NCBI RefSeq assembly: GCF_002260525.1
Contig: NZ_MRYI01000021.1
Coordinates: 1-64,000, forward strand
Length of the DNA stretch: 64,000 nucleotides
Direction: 5' to 3'
Source of the DNA: Hahella sp. CCB-MM4
Lineage (GTDB): Bacteria > Pseudomonadota > Gammaproteobacteria > Pseudomonadales > Oleiphilaceae
The translations under genes and the position numbers were made by a program. Positions 19,462 to 29,337 of this stretch are shown in pieces. Position 1 is the stretch's first letter, and every line of letters begins with the position of its first letter. The notes under the pieces are model-generated. The model had not been told where the DNA came from and did not search any database. It saw only the letters and a program-made list of their open reading frames with translations.

Positions 19462-20267
19462 GGCGAAGACTTAGCCAATGGACTTATCAGAAACTCATCG
19501 CCAGATTCAGACTTACCACTCAAACGGTCCACCTGATCATCGGTCTGCCCAAAACGGCGCTTCCGCATAGAGTATGCAGATAACGCCCTTTCCATCTCTT
19601 CGTGACGGAAGTCAGGCCAAAATACTTCAGCAAAATAAAACTCTGTGTAGGCAAACTGCCATAAAAGAAAGTTACTGATACGCTGCTCGCCCGCGGTTCT
19701 GATGCACAAATCAGGCGCTGGACAATCTCCCAATTCTACGTATTGCTGGATATGCTCGTCAGTCACCTCTTCTGGCTTCAACTGACCATCAGCAACTAAT
19801 TGGGCAATTTTTCTGGTTGCCTGAGTGATATCCCAATGCCCACCGTAATTGGCTGCAATTGCCAGGATCATACCCGTATTACCGGCTGTCAGGGCCTCGG
19901 CATCTTGCATATGAGCCTGCAAGGTAGCATTGAACTTACTGCGATCCCCAATAATTCTGAGGCGGATATTATTGCGATGAAGCTTTTTTACTTCTCTCTG
20001 CAACGCCATGAGAAATAATCGCATCAGAGCACCAACTTCATCGTCCGGGCGCCTCCAGTTTTCGCTACTGAAAGCAAAAAGTGTGAGAACTTCAACTCCC
20101 CGCTTTGCACAGGTTTCCACCACAGCCCGAACAGCTTCGACACCGGCTTTGTGGCCGGCGATGCCCGGCAAACGTCTTTGCTTGGCCCAGCGATTATTGC
20201 CATCCATGATAATGGCGACATGCCGGGGCCTTGAATCCGCAGTCATTGGTATTTCAGCGGAGACCAT
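19455..20267 (-). CDS. uppS: Undecaprenyl diphosphate synthase (cis-prenyltransferase)
   Basis: 270 residues from the ATG at 20267, which has GGAG 7 bases upstream; a TTG 18 bases earlier is less likely. The motifs HVAIIMDGNNRWAKQR (catalytic Asp), the FAFSSENWRRP region and the C-terminal DLCIRTAGEQRISNFLLWQ are diagnostic. It makes the C55 lipid carrier precursor used for peptidoglycan, O-antigen and, plausibly here, the glycans of the 33-46 kb island. Confidence 0.98.
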   Translation of the reverse strand: MVSAEIPMTADSRPRHVAIIMDGNNRWAKQRRLPGIAGHKAGVEAVRAVVETCAKRGVEVLTLFAFSSENWRRPDDEVGALMRLFLMALQREVKKLHRNNIRLRIIGDRSKFNATLQAHMQDAEALTAGNTGMILAIAANYGGHWDITQATRKIAQLVADGQLKPEEVTDEHIQQYVELGDCPAPDLCIRTAGEQRISNFLLWQFAYTEFYFAEVFWPDFRHEEMERALSAYSMRKRRFGQTDDQVDRLSGKSESGDEFLISPLAKSSPC

Positions 20268-20435
20268 CAGATACTCCCTCACCAAACCTTCTGGCTCAGT
20301 TCATTCTAGTCTTAGTGGCCAGCCATCAGTTCAGGCCGGCATAAATACACACTCTGAAAATGCGGAAGGCAGCCATGCTTCCTTCCAAACAAATATGCCC
20401 TCATACCGCTGCCAGCAGTAGAGGGCATCAGAAGA

Positions 20436-20993
20436 TTATACAGCCATCAGGTCTTTTTCTTTATCACCCAAGGCCTTTTCAACTTCAGCAACATACCTGT
20501 CGGTTAGTTTTTGAATTTCGTCCAAGGCACGCTTTTCTTCGTCCTCAGAGATTTCCTTTTCCTTTAGCAACTCCTTGATATCGCCATTGGCATCTCTACG
20601 CGCATTACGGACTGATACCCTTGCGTTCTCCGCCTCATTCTTAGCCTGCTTTACAAGCTCACGACGCGTTTCTTCAGTCAGCATCGGCATAGGAACACGA
20701 ATAACAGTGCCAGCGGTAGCTGGATTCAGGCCAAGATCAGATTTCATAATGGCTTTTTCGATCTGGGGAACTAAGGCTTTCTCCCAAGGAGTTACCGTCA
20801 GCGTCCGAGCATCTTCAACAACCACGTTCGCAACCTGTGGGAGAGGAGTATCACTGCCATAGTAGGAAACCATAACTGAATCCAGAATCGCCGGGCTGGC
20901 TCTCCCTGTGCGAATCTTAGCGAAGGCGTGACCCAGAGCTTCCAATGCCTTTTTCATTTTTTGTTCAGTATCTTTCTTAATATCGTTAATCAC
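20436..20993 (-). CDS. frr: Ribosome recycling factor
   Basis: 185 residues, the standard length, with the family segments [15 protein letters not shown] and [20 protein letters not shown]. With EF-G it splits post-termination ribosomes. The start is a GTG at 20993 with a strong GAGGGG site 6 bases before it, and it overlaps the last codons of pyrH by 8 bases, so the two are translationally linked. Confidence 0.98.
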   Translation of the reverse strand: MINDIKKDTEQKMKKALEALGHAFAKIRTGRASPAILDSVMVSYYGSDTPLPQVANVVVEDARTLTVTPWEKALVPQIEKAIMKSDLGLNPATAGTVIRVPMPMLTEETRRELVKQAKNEAENARVSVRNARRDANGDIKELLKEKEISEDEEKRALDEIQKLTDRYVAEVEKALGDKEKDLMAV

Positions 20994-21729
20994 CTGATTC
21001 CCCTCTTTCGATCAGCGTACCTTCATTCATACCGACAACAATATTGATCAAGGCACTGGATTTATTCATATTGAACACGCGAACCGGCATATCGTGATCG
21101 CGACACAGACAAATGGCTGTCAAATCCATCACGCCCAGTTTCCTTTCCAGGACTTCATCATAGGTAAGATGGTCATATTTAACAGCATCCAACACTTTCA
21201 TTGGATCGTCTGAATATACTCCGTCAACTTTAGTCGCCTTAAGAACCACATCAGCATCGACCTCGATACCGCGCAGACAAGCCGCAGAGTCAGTAGTAAA
21301 AAATGGATTTCCGGTGCCGGCACAGAATATGACCACGTCCCCTTCTTTCAGGTCGCGAATAGCGCGGCGGCGGTCATAGTGCTCTACCACACCACTCATC
21401 GGAATGGCCGACATAACCCGGGTGGATATATTTGACCGCTCCAAAGCATCCCTCATGGCCAGGGCATTCATTACCGTCGCCAGCATTCCCATATGATCAC
21501 CGGTCACTCGATCCATCCCGGCAGACTGCAAAGCAGCTCCGCGGAACAGGTTGCCACCACCAATAACCAGTCCGACCTGAACACCGATGCCGATCAATTG
21601 GCCAATTTCAAGGGCCATCCGATTCAGCACTTTGGGATCGATGCCGAAATTCTCGTCCCCCATCAGGGCCTCGCCTGACAGCTTGAGCAGTACACGCTTA
21701 TATTTTGGTGTTTGTGTGGGTGATGGCAT
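20986..21729 (-). CDS. pyrH: Uridylate kinase (UMP kinase)
   Basis: 247 residues from the ATG at 21729 ([20 protein letters not shown]). An in-frame TTG at 21804 would add 25 residues not seen in the family. Amino-acid-kinase-fold motifs are [28 protein letters not shown] and [12 protein letters not shown]. It phosphorylates UMP and is feedback-regulated by UTP and GTP in this group. The usual order rpsB-tsf-pyrH-frr is kept, but pyrH is separated from tsf by 401 bases with its own promoter region. Confidence 0.98.
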   Translation of the reverse strand: MPSPTQTPKYKRVLLKLSGEALMGDENFGIDPKVLNRMALEIGQLIGIGVQVGLVIGGGNLFRGAALQSAGMDRVTGDHMGMLATVMNALAMRDALERSNISTRVMSAIPMSGVVEHYDRRRAIRDLKEGDVVIFCAGTGNPFFTTDSAACLRGIEVDADVVLKATKVDGVYSDDPMKVLDAVKYDHLTYDEVLERKLGVMDLTAICLCRDHDMPVRVFNMNKSSALINIVVGMNEGTLIERGESGD

Positions 21730-22130
21730 ATTTCTTAACCTAGCTAACCGAGTATTTGAAATCCTTGCTGCACTGGATGACAGCCCACTACGCCTGGATA
21801 ACAACTATATATTCTATATAACAACTACATATTCTATCGATCGACATCATCCATGACGGCATTCGCTGTCCATGACGTCTATAACCCTGGTTCTGGCTTA
21901 CAAGTTTTCCTTCCTGGAGTCGCCGCCAAATTATACGGCGTCAATCTGGTTGACGTAAGTTTACATCAGCCCGACAAGTAATCCAGAACACTAGCGAATT
22001 TTGGCCCCAGCCGAGCAAATTTCCAGAGTTTGCCTGACAAACCCGGATCTGTCGACCGCCTGGCCCAAATACTAAAGTGGCGAGAGCAGACCAATCCACT
22101 CTCGCCACATAACTTGCATTGCAGTGCAAC
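21730..22130 (-). promoter_or_regulatory. tsf-pyrH intergenic region with candidate pyrH promoter
   Basis: 401 bases without a supported gene. From the tsf side it first contains the terminator hairpin listed at 22077-22108. A perfect TATAAT on the minus strand (plus-strand 21930-21935) with a weak TTACGT 17 bases upstream is a candidate pyrH promoter. Just upstream of the -10 is a small inverted repeat CGTCAA/TTGACG (21939-21955), a possible operator. Confidence 0.45.
22077..22108 (-). terminator. Terminator of the rpsB-tsf operon
   Basis: Perfect 10-bp arms GTGGCGAGAG (22077-22086) and CTCTCGCCAC (22099-22108) around a 12-base loop. On the minus strand the stem is followed by TTTAGTATTT, a moderate U-tract. 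It starts 23 bases after the tsf stop. Confidence 0.75.
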
Positions 22131-22991
22131 TTAGCCTTTCAGCTGAGCAGCAACCTCGGCAGCGAAATCGACTTCTTCTTTCTCGATACCATCGCCAACT
22201 TCGTAACGCACCATGGAGACAACTTCTGCTCCAGCCTTTTTCACCAGATCACCTACTTTAGTGTCTGGATCTTTCACGAAAGGCTGTTCCAGCAGGCTGA
22301 TTTCAGACAGGAACTTGCTGATACGACCATCAACCATTTTCGCCACGATTTCAGCAGGCTTGCCGCTTTGCTCAGCCTGTACAGAGTAGATTTCACGCTC
22401 TTTGGTGATTACATCTTCACTGACATCATCACGAGAAATGTACTGTGGATTTACGGCAGCCACGTGCATTGCAACGTCTTTAGCCAACTCTTCAGAGCCG
22501 CCTTTCAGACCAATCAATACAGCAATACGCTTATTACCGTGGACATACGCACCTACAGTATCCGCTTCAACAAACTGTAAGCGACGAACATTGATGTTTT
22601 CGCCAATCTTCTGAACCAGACCAGAACGCTGATCTTCCAGATCACCTGCCATCAGAGCTGCCACATCGGTCTGCTTGCTTGCAAAAGCCTTCTCAACAAC
22701 CGCATTTACGAATGCCAGGAAGTTGTCATCACGGGCAACAAAGTCAGTTTCACTGTTAACTTCAACAACAAGACCTTGCTTATTGCTGTCGTCAACCATA
22801 ACAGCAACAACACCGTCCGCAGAGATACGACCAGCTTTCTTAGCTGCTTTCATACCACTGCTTTTACGCAGGTTTTCGATCGCTGTTTCGATGTTACCGT
22901 CAGCTTCAACCAGAGCCTTTTTACACTCCATCATACCAAGACCGGTACGCTCACGAAGCTCTTTTACCATGGATGCTGAAATAGCCGCCAT
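22131..22991 (-). CDS. tsf: Elongation factor Ts
   Basis: 286 residues. The N-terminal UBA-like part [20 protein letters not shown] and the EF-Tu-interaction segment [16 protein letters not shown] (TDFV at about residue 80) are invariant features. It recycles EF-Tu by GDP release. It is the second gene of the rpsB-tsf operon, with an attenuator hairpin in between. Confidence 0.99.
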   Translation of the reverse strand: MAAISASMVKELRERTGLGMMECKKALVEADGNIETAIENLRKSSGMKAAKKAGRISADGVVAVMVDDSNKQGLVVEVNSETDFVARDDNFLAFVNAVVEKAFASKQTDVAALMAGDLEDQRSGLVQKIGENINVRRLQFVEADTVGAYVHGNKRIAVLIGLKGGSEELAKDVAMHVAAVNPQYISRDDVSEDVITKEREIYSVQAEQSGKPAEIVAKMVDGRISKFLSEISLLEQPFVKDPDTKVGDLVKKAGAEVVSMVRYEVGDGIEKEEVDFAAEVAAQLKG

Positions 22992-23024
22992 TTTGAAATC
23001 CTCACTTGTCAGGTATTAAATCTT

Positions 23025-23054
23025 GAAAAAAAAGGGGACTACTCCCCTTTTTTG
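23025..23054 (-). terminator. Attenuator-like terminator between rpsB and tsf
   Basis: GGGGA (23034-23038) and TCCCC (23043-23047) lie within A-run and T-run flanks, so on the minus strand a G+C stem is followed by CCCCTTTTTTTT. It sits directly after rpsB and before tsf and would lower tsf expression relative to rpsB by partial termination. Confidence 0.8.
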
Positions 23055-23071
23055 ATTCTATGCGCCAAAGA

Positions 23072-23833
23072 TTACTCTGACTTTTCTGCCGCTTCTTCAG
23101 ATGCTTCAGCCGCTTCGTTGATTTCAACGAACTCGTCACCGCTTCCGGCAGCTACAGACAAACCTTCCAGACAGGTGTCAGCAACAGCTTTAGTGTAAAC
23201 CTGGATGGCACGAATAGCGTCATCGTTACCAGGAATTACATAATCAACCCCATCAGGATCGCTGTTGGTATCAACGATACCGATAACAGGAATACCAAGC
23301 TTGTTTGCTTCTTTAACGGCGATACGCTCATGATCAACGTCAATAACAAACAGCGCGTCAGGCAGACCGCCCATATCCTTGATACCACCGATGCTGCGCT
23401 CGAGCTTTTCCATCTCACGGTTCAGCATCAGAACTTCTTTCTTGGTCAACTTATCGAAAGTACCATCCTGACTCTGGGTCTCCAGGTCACGCAGACGCTT
23501 GATAGACTGACGGATAGTTTTGTAGTTGGTCAGCATGCCGCCCAACCAGCGATGGTTTACATAAGGCATACCTGCACGAGCAGCTTCTTCTTTCACGATT
23601 TTGCTGGCCGCACGCTTGGTGCCTACGAACAGGATCTTGTTTTTCTTTTCAGCAAGACCTGCCACGATTTTCAGCGCATCATTCAGAGCAGGAACAGTGT
23701 GTTCCAGGTTAATGATATGAATTTTGTTACGCGCACCGAAAATATACTTGCGCATTTTTGGGTTCCAGAAACGGGTCTGGTGCCCGAAGTGAACGCCTGC
23801 CTTCAGCAGGTCGCGCATACTTACTTCTGCCAT
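23072..23833 (-). CDS. rpsB: 30S ribosomal protein S2
   Basis: 253 residues from the ATG at 23833 ([20 protein letters not shown]), preceded by GAAGAG. A TTG two codons earlier is unlikely. The conserved segments [30 protein letters not shown] and [10 protein letters not shown] identify S2. It has an acidic C-terminal tail rich in Glu and Ala. S2 usually represses its own operon through the leader. Confidence 0.99.
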   Translation of the reverse strand: MAEVSMRDLLKAGVHFGHQTRFWNPKMRKYIFGARNKIHIINLEHTVPALNDALKIVAGLAEKKNKILFVGTKRAASKIVKEEAARAGMPYVNHRWLGGMLTNYKTIRQSIKRLRDLETQSQDGTFDKLTKKEVLMLNREMEKLERSIGGIKDMGGLPDALFVIDVDHERIAVKEANKLGIPVIGIVDTNSDPDGVDYVIPGNDDAIRAIQVYTKAVADTCLEGLSVAAGSGDEFVEINEAAEASEEAAEKSE

Positions 23834-24216
23834 ATTCAATTACTCTTCAATGTTTGGGTTAAACCTCCATGCATCCCATACTCCAACCCATCCAGGCACC
23901 CGAAGCATGTGTCGATACATGTGCGTTATTTTGGAAACAGTGGCTTTTACCGATTACTCGGCCACGCCGACAATTTTTCCGGCGCGCTTTATACCACATA
24001 AGGGATCATATTAAAAGAAAATCACCAAAACCAGCCCATACCGATTATTTTCAGATATTATCAATCGCCCCTATCAAGGTCATAAAAACCGTTATATCAA
24101 GGCCTATTTCTCATCGGGATACGATATAGGTACAATACGCCTCCTGAAATAACCTACTGAATCTGTCGGATAGCCCAAACGGCCCGCCCAGATTTAGCGC
24201 AATCCGACCGGAAGAC
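23834..24216. promoter_or_regulatory. Divergent rpsB / map control region
   Basis: 383 bases without a supported gene. Toward rpsB (minus strand) a TATAAA at plus-strand 23988-23993 is followed by a G+C-rich discriminator GCGCGCC, the pattern of stringently controlled ribosomal-protein promoters; its -35 (TTTTAA, 17-base spacer) is weak. That would leave an rpsB leader of about 150 bases, long enough for S2 autoregulation. Toward map, see the entry at 24108-24136. Confidence 0.45.
24108..24136 (+). promoter_or_regulatory. Candidate sigma-70 promoter of map
   Basis: TTCTCA (24108-24113) and TACAAT (24131-24136) with a 17-base spacer, about 80 bases upstream of the map start. Match is good for the -10 (5 of 6) and partial for the -35 (4 of 6). 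Confidence 0.45.
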
Positions 24217-24987
24217 ATGAAAGTAACGATTAAAACTCCAGAAGAAATTGAAAAAATGCGCGTTGCCGGCCGTCTGGCCGCCGAGGTGCTGGAAATGATT
24301 GAAGAGCACGTACAGCCCGGCGTCACCACCGGTGAACTGGACCGTATCTGCCACCAATATATTACTGAAGTGCAGAACGCCATTCCCGCGCCACTGAACT
24401 ATAAAGGCTTCCCCAAATCCATATGCACCTCAGTCAATCATGTTATCTGCCACGGCATCCCCACTGATAAGAAGGTGCTCAAAACCGGTGATATCATTAA
24501 TATTGACATCACCGTAATCAAAGACGGCTATCATGGCGATACCAGCAAAATGTTTTTTATCGGCAAACCGTCTATTGCAGCCGAGCGTCTGGTCAAGATT
24601 ACCCAGGAATGTATGTACAAAGGCATCGAACTGGTCAAGCCGGGCACCCGACTTGGCGATATTGGCCATGTCATACAGAAATACGCCGAATCCAATCACT
24701 ACACGGTCGTTCGCGAGTACTGCGGCCATGGCATTGGAGCGGTATTTCACGAAGAACCCCAGGTAATGCACTATGGCACACCCGGCACAGGCATGGTTTT
24801 GAAAGAAGGCATGACATTCACCATAGAACCCATGATCAACCAAGGTAAACGCCACTCCAAGCTGCTGCCAGACGGCTGGACGGTGGTCACCAAAGATCAC
24901 AAACTATCCGCCCAATGGGAACACACGATCCTGGTTACCGCCACAGGACACGAAATTCTGACCTTGCGTAAGGAAGAGACTGTCTAG
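24217..24987 (+). CDS. map: Methionine aminopeptidase type I
   Basis: 256 residues. The five metal ligands lie in the expected order: Asp in NIDITVIKDGYHGDTS (two aspartates), His in YCGHGIGAVFHEEPQV, Glu in MTFTIEPMIN and Glu in SAQWEHTILV. It removes the initiator methionine. GGAAG precedes the ATG. Its TAG stop overlaps the glnD GTG by one base (TAGTG). Confidence 0.99.
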   Translation: MKVTIKTPEEIEKMRVAGRLAAEVLEMIEEHVQPGVTTGELDRICHQYITEVQNAIPAPLNYKGFPKSICTSVNHVICHGIPTDKKVLKTGDIINIDITVIKDGYHGDTSKMFFIGKPSIAAERLVKITQECMYKGIELVKPGTRLGDIGHVIQKYAESNHYTVVREYCGHGIGAVFHEEPQVMHYGTPGTGMVLKEGMTFTIEPMINQGKRHSKLLPDGWTVVTKDHKLSAQWEHTILVTATGHEILTLRKEETV

Positions 24988-27713
24988 TGACTTCACAGGT
25001 CGAAGCCTCATCCAGCCCATCTTCGGTTTTCCTTGGAGTGGAAAAGAGTCTGCGCACCCAACTCAGGTTTGCTAAGGACAGCTATGCAGAACTGACCCCA
25101 AATAAAAGAGACGCCCTGGCATTTCTTAAAAATGCACTTCAGGAAGCTAACAGGCATCTCAACGGCTTATACAAATCAGGTTACCCGATCAGGGAACTGG
25201 TTCTTGCCAGAGCCTACTTCATGGACCAGATCCTTAGCGCCCTGTGGTCAGAATGTAATTTACATCAGATTTCAGGAACCGCATTGCTGGCTGTGGGAGG
25301 CTATGGACGCGGAGAACTATTCCCGCACTCGGATATCGATCTACTTATCTTGATGGATGACGAGGTGGACCTGGCGGAGATCGGACCGACACTTGAACGC
25401 TTCGTCACTTCACTATGGGATCTAAATCTGGACATTGGCCACAGTGTTCGAAGTATTTCAGAGTCCATCACCCAGGCGAAAGCCGATATCACGATAGCAA
25501 CCAACTTACTGGAAACCCGCACCATTGCGGGTGAAGAGAGCTTACGCAGCCACCTTAGCGAGCGCGCGTATTCTGATGAGTCCTGGACTGACAAGAAGTT
25601 CTTTCTAGCCAAGCGGGAAGAACAGTTGGCCCGCCACCGGAAATATGGCGATACCGATTACAACCTGGAGCCCAACGTTAAAACCTCTCCTGGCTGCCTG
25701 AGGGATATCCAGACCATTGGCTGGATTACCAAGCGCCACTTCGGATTTGAGCGTACGGGCAACGAGGCAACCTACGACTTCCTCACAGACGACGAGTTCA
25801 CCATGCTGCGAAAAGGGGAAACCTTTCTGTGGCAACTGCGCTACGGTCTGCAGATGATCGCAGGGCGCAGCGAAAACCGACTGCTGTTTGACCACCAGCG
25901 AGCTCTAGCCACCATGCTCGGATATTCCGACAATGAGGAAGGCCTGAGCGTTGAACAGATGATGCAAAAGTACTACCGCTTCGCTCTGGCTCTTGGCGAG
26001 CTGAACGACGTGGTCTTGCAATATTATGACGAAGCCATCCTTCACCCGGACGACGAAGAAGACATTAGGCCTTTGAACCGCCGTTTTCAGGTTCGTAACG
26101 ATTATATAGAAGCCATCAACAATCAGGTCTTTGCTTATCAACCTTTCGCACTGATCGAGATATTTCTGCTGATGGCACAAAACCCGGGAATTAAAGGCAT
26201 CCGTGCCAGCACCATACGGTCCATCAGAGCCCACCGCCATCTAATCGACAACAGTTTCCGCAACGACTTGGCCAACACATCGCTCTTCATGGAGATTCTG
26301 CGCACCCCACACCCATTGCACCGCACTCTATCCTCCATGAAACGTTACGGCGTGCTAGGTAACTATCTGCCAGAATTCGGTCGCATTATCGGAAAAATGC
26401 AGCATGACCTGTTTCATATATATACGGTTGATGCTCACACCATTCGGGTCGTACAGAACATGGTCCGACTCCGCAGCCAGGAAAGTCAGAAAGATTTTCC
26501 TCTGGGGGGTCGCCTGGTTCACCGGCTACCCAAACTGGAACTGCTTTACATTGCCGGCCTTTACCATGATATCGCTAAAGGGCGCGGCGGCGACCACTCA
26601 GAGCTGGGAGCAGAAGACGTTGAAGAGTTCTGCAAGCGCCATCACTTGAGTCAGCGTGATACCAGCCTTGTGGCATGGCTGGTCAAGAACCATCTCTTGA
26701 TGTCAATGACAGCACAAAGAAAGGACCCTTCAGATCCGGAAGTGATCCACGACTTTGCCAACAAGATAGACACCCAAGTACACCTGGACTATCTCTATAC
26801 ATTGACGGTCTGCGATATCAGCGCCACCAACCCCAAACTCTGGAACACCTGGAGAGCTGCTCTTCTAAGACAGCTGTATACCGAAGCAAAACGTGCTATT
26901 CGCCTTGGACTGGACGCACCACCGGATAGAATAAAGTGGGTTGAGGAAACACAGTCTGAAGCAAGGGAAATTTTGCATAGACAGGATTTCGACGACGCCC
27001 AGATAGACACATTGTGGAATACGCTTGATGAAGACTACTTTCTGCAGGACTCCACCAGTGAGATTGCCTGGCAAACCTCTGTTATTCTTCAGCACCCCGA
27101 CCCACTACAACCACTGATCCGGGTACGTGAAGCCCGAGGCGGAGAAGCCGAAGGATTTCTACAGATCATGGTGTACCAACCTTCAAGGCTTGGCCAATTT
27201 GCAGCCATCACCAGCGCTTTGGAAGCGCTGCACCTGAATATTCATGAAGCGAGAATCAGCAGCTCATCGGACACTTACAGTCTTTGCAACTTCGTCGTCA
27301 CCCCTTCAGATACAGGCAGCAATCTCAGCAAAGACAGCATCGCCATTGAACTGAAGCAACAACTCAAGGATTTTGACGATCCGGCGATTATCAAGCGACG
27401 GACACCGAGGCAACTCAAACACTTTGCCTTCCCCACCGAGGTCACCTTCAGCAACGACACCACCCATCAACGTACGGTGATGGAGGTGATCACCCCTGAC
27501 CGCCCCGGCCTGCTGGCAAGAATCGGGGGCATTCTTCTGGACCACAAAATTGAGCTGGTGAAGGCACGAATTGCCACCCTCGGCGAACGCGTAGAGGACG
27601 TATTTATTATCACCACCCCAGAGGGAGAACCGCTAAGCGATCCGGACCTGTGCCTGGCACTCCGGGATGACCTTTGCGCCCAGTTAGACGAACAAAATAA
27701 TATCGACCACTAG
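24987..27713 (+). CDS. glnD: PII uridylyltransferase/uridylyl-removing enzyme GlnD
   Basis: 908 residues. The nucleotidyltransferase motif GGYGRGELFPHSDIDLLIL is near residues 98-116, the HD phosphohydrolase motif is in GLYHDIAKGRGGDHSELG near 525-542, and two C-terminal ACT domains are present (about 710-790 and 825-900), which sense glutamine. It sets the uridylylation state of PII according to nitrogen status. The start is a GTG coupled to the map stop. map-glnD adjacency is conserved in gammaproteobacteria. Confidence 0.98.
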   Translation: MTSQVEASSSPSSVFLGVEKSLRTQLRFAKDSYAELTPNKRDALAFLKNALQEANRHLNGLYKSGYPIRELVLARAYFMDQILSALWSECNLHQISGTALLAVGGYGRGELFPHSDIDLLILMDDEVDLAEIGPTLERFVTSLWDLNLDIGHSVRSISESITQAKADITIATNLLETRTIAGEESLRSHLSERAYSDESWTDKKFFLAKREEQLARHRKYGDTDYNLEPNVKTSPGCLRDIQTIGWITKRHFGFERTGNEATYDFLTDDEFTMLRKGETFLWQLRYGLQMIAGRSENRLLFDHQRALATMLGYSDNEEGLSVEQMMQKYYRFALALGELNDVVLQYYDEAILHPDDEEDIRPLNRRFQVRNDYIEAINNQVFAYQPFALIEIFLLMAQNPGIKGIRASTIRSIRAHRHLIDNSFRNDLANTSLFMEILRTPHPLHRTLSSMKRYGVLGNYLPEFGRIIGKMQHDLFHIYTVDAHTIRVVQNMVRLRSQESQKDFPLGGRLVHRLPKLELLYIAGLYHDIAKGRGGDHSELGAEDVEEFCKRHHLSQRDTSLVAWLVKNHLLMSMTAQRKDPSDPEVIHDFANKIDTQVHLDYLYTLTVCDISATNPKLWNTWRAALLRQLYTEAKRAIRLGLDAPPDRIKWVEETQSEAREILHRQDFDDAQIDTLWNTLDEDYFLQDSTSEIAWQTSVILQHPDPLQPLIRVREARGGEAEGFLQIMVYQPSRLGQFAAITSALEALHLNIHEARISSSSDTYSLCNFVVTPSDTGSNLSKDSIAIELKQQLKDFDDPAIIKRRTPRQLKHFAFPTEVTFSNDTTHQRTVMEVITPDRPGLLARIGGILLDHKIELVKARIATLGERVEDVFIITTPEGEPLSDPDLCLALRDDLCAQLDEQNNIDH

Positions 27714-27732
27714 TATCGGAATTCACACACTC

Positions 27733-28926
27733 ATGAATCGAGACCTGAATCTACTTCAGCCCTATCCGTTTGAAAAACTTGCCAGGCTCAAGGGTCAGGT
27801 CACACCACCGGCATCGCTTCCCCACATTGCACTTTCTATCGGGGAGCCAAAACACGAACCACCATCTTTTGCATTGGAAGTGTTACACAACAATGCCCAT
27901 CTGCTGTCCAACTACCCCACCACGAAAGGTACAGAAGAACTCAGAGCAGCCATTGGTAACTGGCTGACAGAGAGATTTAACCTTCAAGGAGTTGATGCAA
28001 ACAGCCAGGTGCTACCAGTGAACGGCACAAGGGAAGCGTTATTTTCATTCACCCAGGCCATGATAGACCGGGAAGCGTCCAATCCGCTGATAGTAAGCCC
28101 CAACCCCTTCTATCAGATCTATGAAGGCGCCGCCTTTCTCGCAGGAGGCAAACCAAACTTCATCCCCTGTGAAGACCATCTTGGAGGCATGCCGGATTTC
28201 GATGCGGTCCCCGAATCAGTCTGGAAGGATTGCCAACTGTTGTTCATATGCACGCCTGGTAACCCTACAGGCAAGGTTATCCCCCTTGAAACCTTGCAAA
28301 AGCTCATTGCCCTGGCAGACGAGCATGATTTCATTATTGCGTCAGATGAATGCTATTCAGAGATCTACTTTGACGAGGACAACCCACCGGTTGGCCTGTT
28401 GCAGGCGTGCGCCTCTACAAATCGACACGATTATAAGCGCTGCGTGGTATTCCATAGCCTTTCCAAGCGTTCCAACATGCCGGGGTTACGCTCCGGATTT
28501 GTCGCCGGAGATGCCGACATCCTCAGCGACTTTCTGCGATATCGAACTTATCACGGCTGCGCCATGCCGATTCCCAGTCAGGAGGCATCCATCGCGCTAT
28601 GGCAGGACGAACGTCATGTCCTGGAGAATCGCCAGCAATACCGGGAAAAATTTTCCCGGGTTATCGACATATTGAGCCCCCTATGGCCAATATCATCTCC
28701 GGAAGCCGCATTTTATTTATGGCCGGAAACCCCAATTGATGACGAAACCCTTGCCCAACGTCTGTTTGCCGAACAACATATCACTGTTTTGCCAGGCCGC
28801 TACCTTGGAAGAACAGTCAATGGACGCAACCCAGGTGAGAATAGAATACGTATGGCTCTGGTTGCCTCGGTTGAGGAATGTGTTGAAGCCGCAAATAGAA
28901 TCAGAAACCTAATCGAAAAACTTTAA
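27733..28926 (+). CDS. dapC: Succinyldiaminopimelate transaminase DapC
   Basis: 397 residues, class I/II aminotransferase. Substrate-binding LSIGEPKHEPP is at the N-terminus, and the PLP pocket shows FICTPGNPTGKVI, SDECYSEIYF and the Schiff-base lysine in HSLSKRSNMPGLRSGF. Its place after glnD and before the arsC-like gene and dapD matches the pseudomonad dapC locus, where it makes N-succinyl-diaminopimelate from the keto precursor. A 19-base near-perfect palindrome at 28641-28659 is inside the gene and is probably codon chance. Confidence 0.92.
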   Translation: MNRDLNLLQPYPFEKLARLKGQVTPPASLPHIALSIGEPKHEPPSFALEVLHNNAHLLSNYPTTKGTEELRAAIGNWLTERFNLQGVDANSQVLPVNGTREALFSFTQAMIDREASNPLIVSPNPFYQIYEGAAFLAGGKPNFIPCEDHLGGMPDFDAVPESVWKDCQLLFICTPGNPTGKVIPLETLQKLIALADEHDFIIASDECYSEIYFDEDNPPVGLLQACASTNRHDYKRCVVFHSLSKRSNMPGLRSGFVAGDADILSDFLRYRTYHGCAMPIPSQEASIALWQDERHVLENRQQYREKFSRVIDILSPLWPISSPEAAFYLWPETPIDDETLAQRLFAEQHITVLPGRYLGRTVNGRNPGENRIRMALVASVEECVEAANRIRNLIEKL

Positions 28927-28941
28927 ACACTCAGGTAACAG

Positions 28942-29286
28942 ATGATTAAACTTTACGGGATCCCAAACTGCGACACAGTCAAAAAGACCCGCAAATGGCT
29001 AAGTGAAGCAGGCATAGAGTACGAGTTTCATGACTACAAGAAACAAGGAGTCCCGACAGACTCACTACGTCAGTGGCTACAACAAGCAGGCACAGAAGTC
29101 ATAGTTAACAAGCGCGGCACCAGCTGGCGAAAACTAAGCGATGAAGAGAAATCTCTGGTAGAAACCATTGAAGGGGCCATATCGTTGCTGGAGAGTAACA
29201 GCTCCGTCATCAAGCGGCCGATAATAGAAGCTGGTTCAGATTTGATTATTGGGTTTAACCCAGACCAGATGGCAAGCCTGAAGTGA
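28942..29286 (+). CDS. ArsC/Spx-family thioredoxin-fold protein (YffB-like)
   Basis: 114 residues. The N-terminal YGIPNCDTVKKTRKWL holds the single active-site Cys at about residue 10 followed by the KKTRKW segment, and FHDYKKQGVP is typical of the YffB/ArsC-related family. In E. coli and pseudomonads the gene also sits next to dap genes. The family is glutathione-linked in vitro, but its physiological role is not settled; true arsenate reduction is doubtful. It lies 15 bases after dapC and in the same direction as dapD. Confidence 0.88.
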   Translation: MIKLYGIPNCDTVKKTRKWLSEAGIEYEFHDYKKQGVPTDSLRQWLQQAGTEVIVNKRGTSWRKLSDEEKSLVETIEGAISLLESNSSVIKRPIIEAGSDLIIGFNPDQMASLK

Positions 29287-29337
29287 TTCAGGACTGGAAT
29301 TTACAAACAAGCAGATAAAGAAACAAAGGTATTAGAT

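Noticed and set aside
21730-21804. N-terminal extension of PyrH from a TTG
   Set aside because: UMP kinases begin near the [17 protein letters not shown] segment; the extension is Arg/Ser-rich and unsupported.
28641-28659. 19-base palindrome CCGGGAAAA/TTTTCCCGG inside dapC
   Set aside because: One-base spacer and fully coding context; most likely chance from codon choice.
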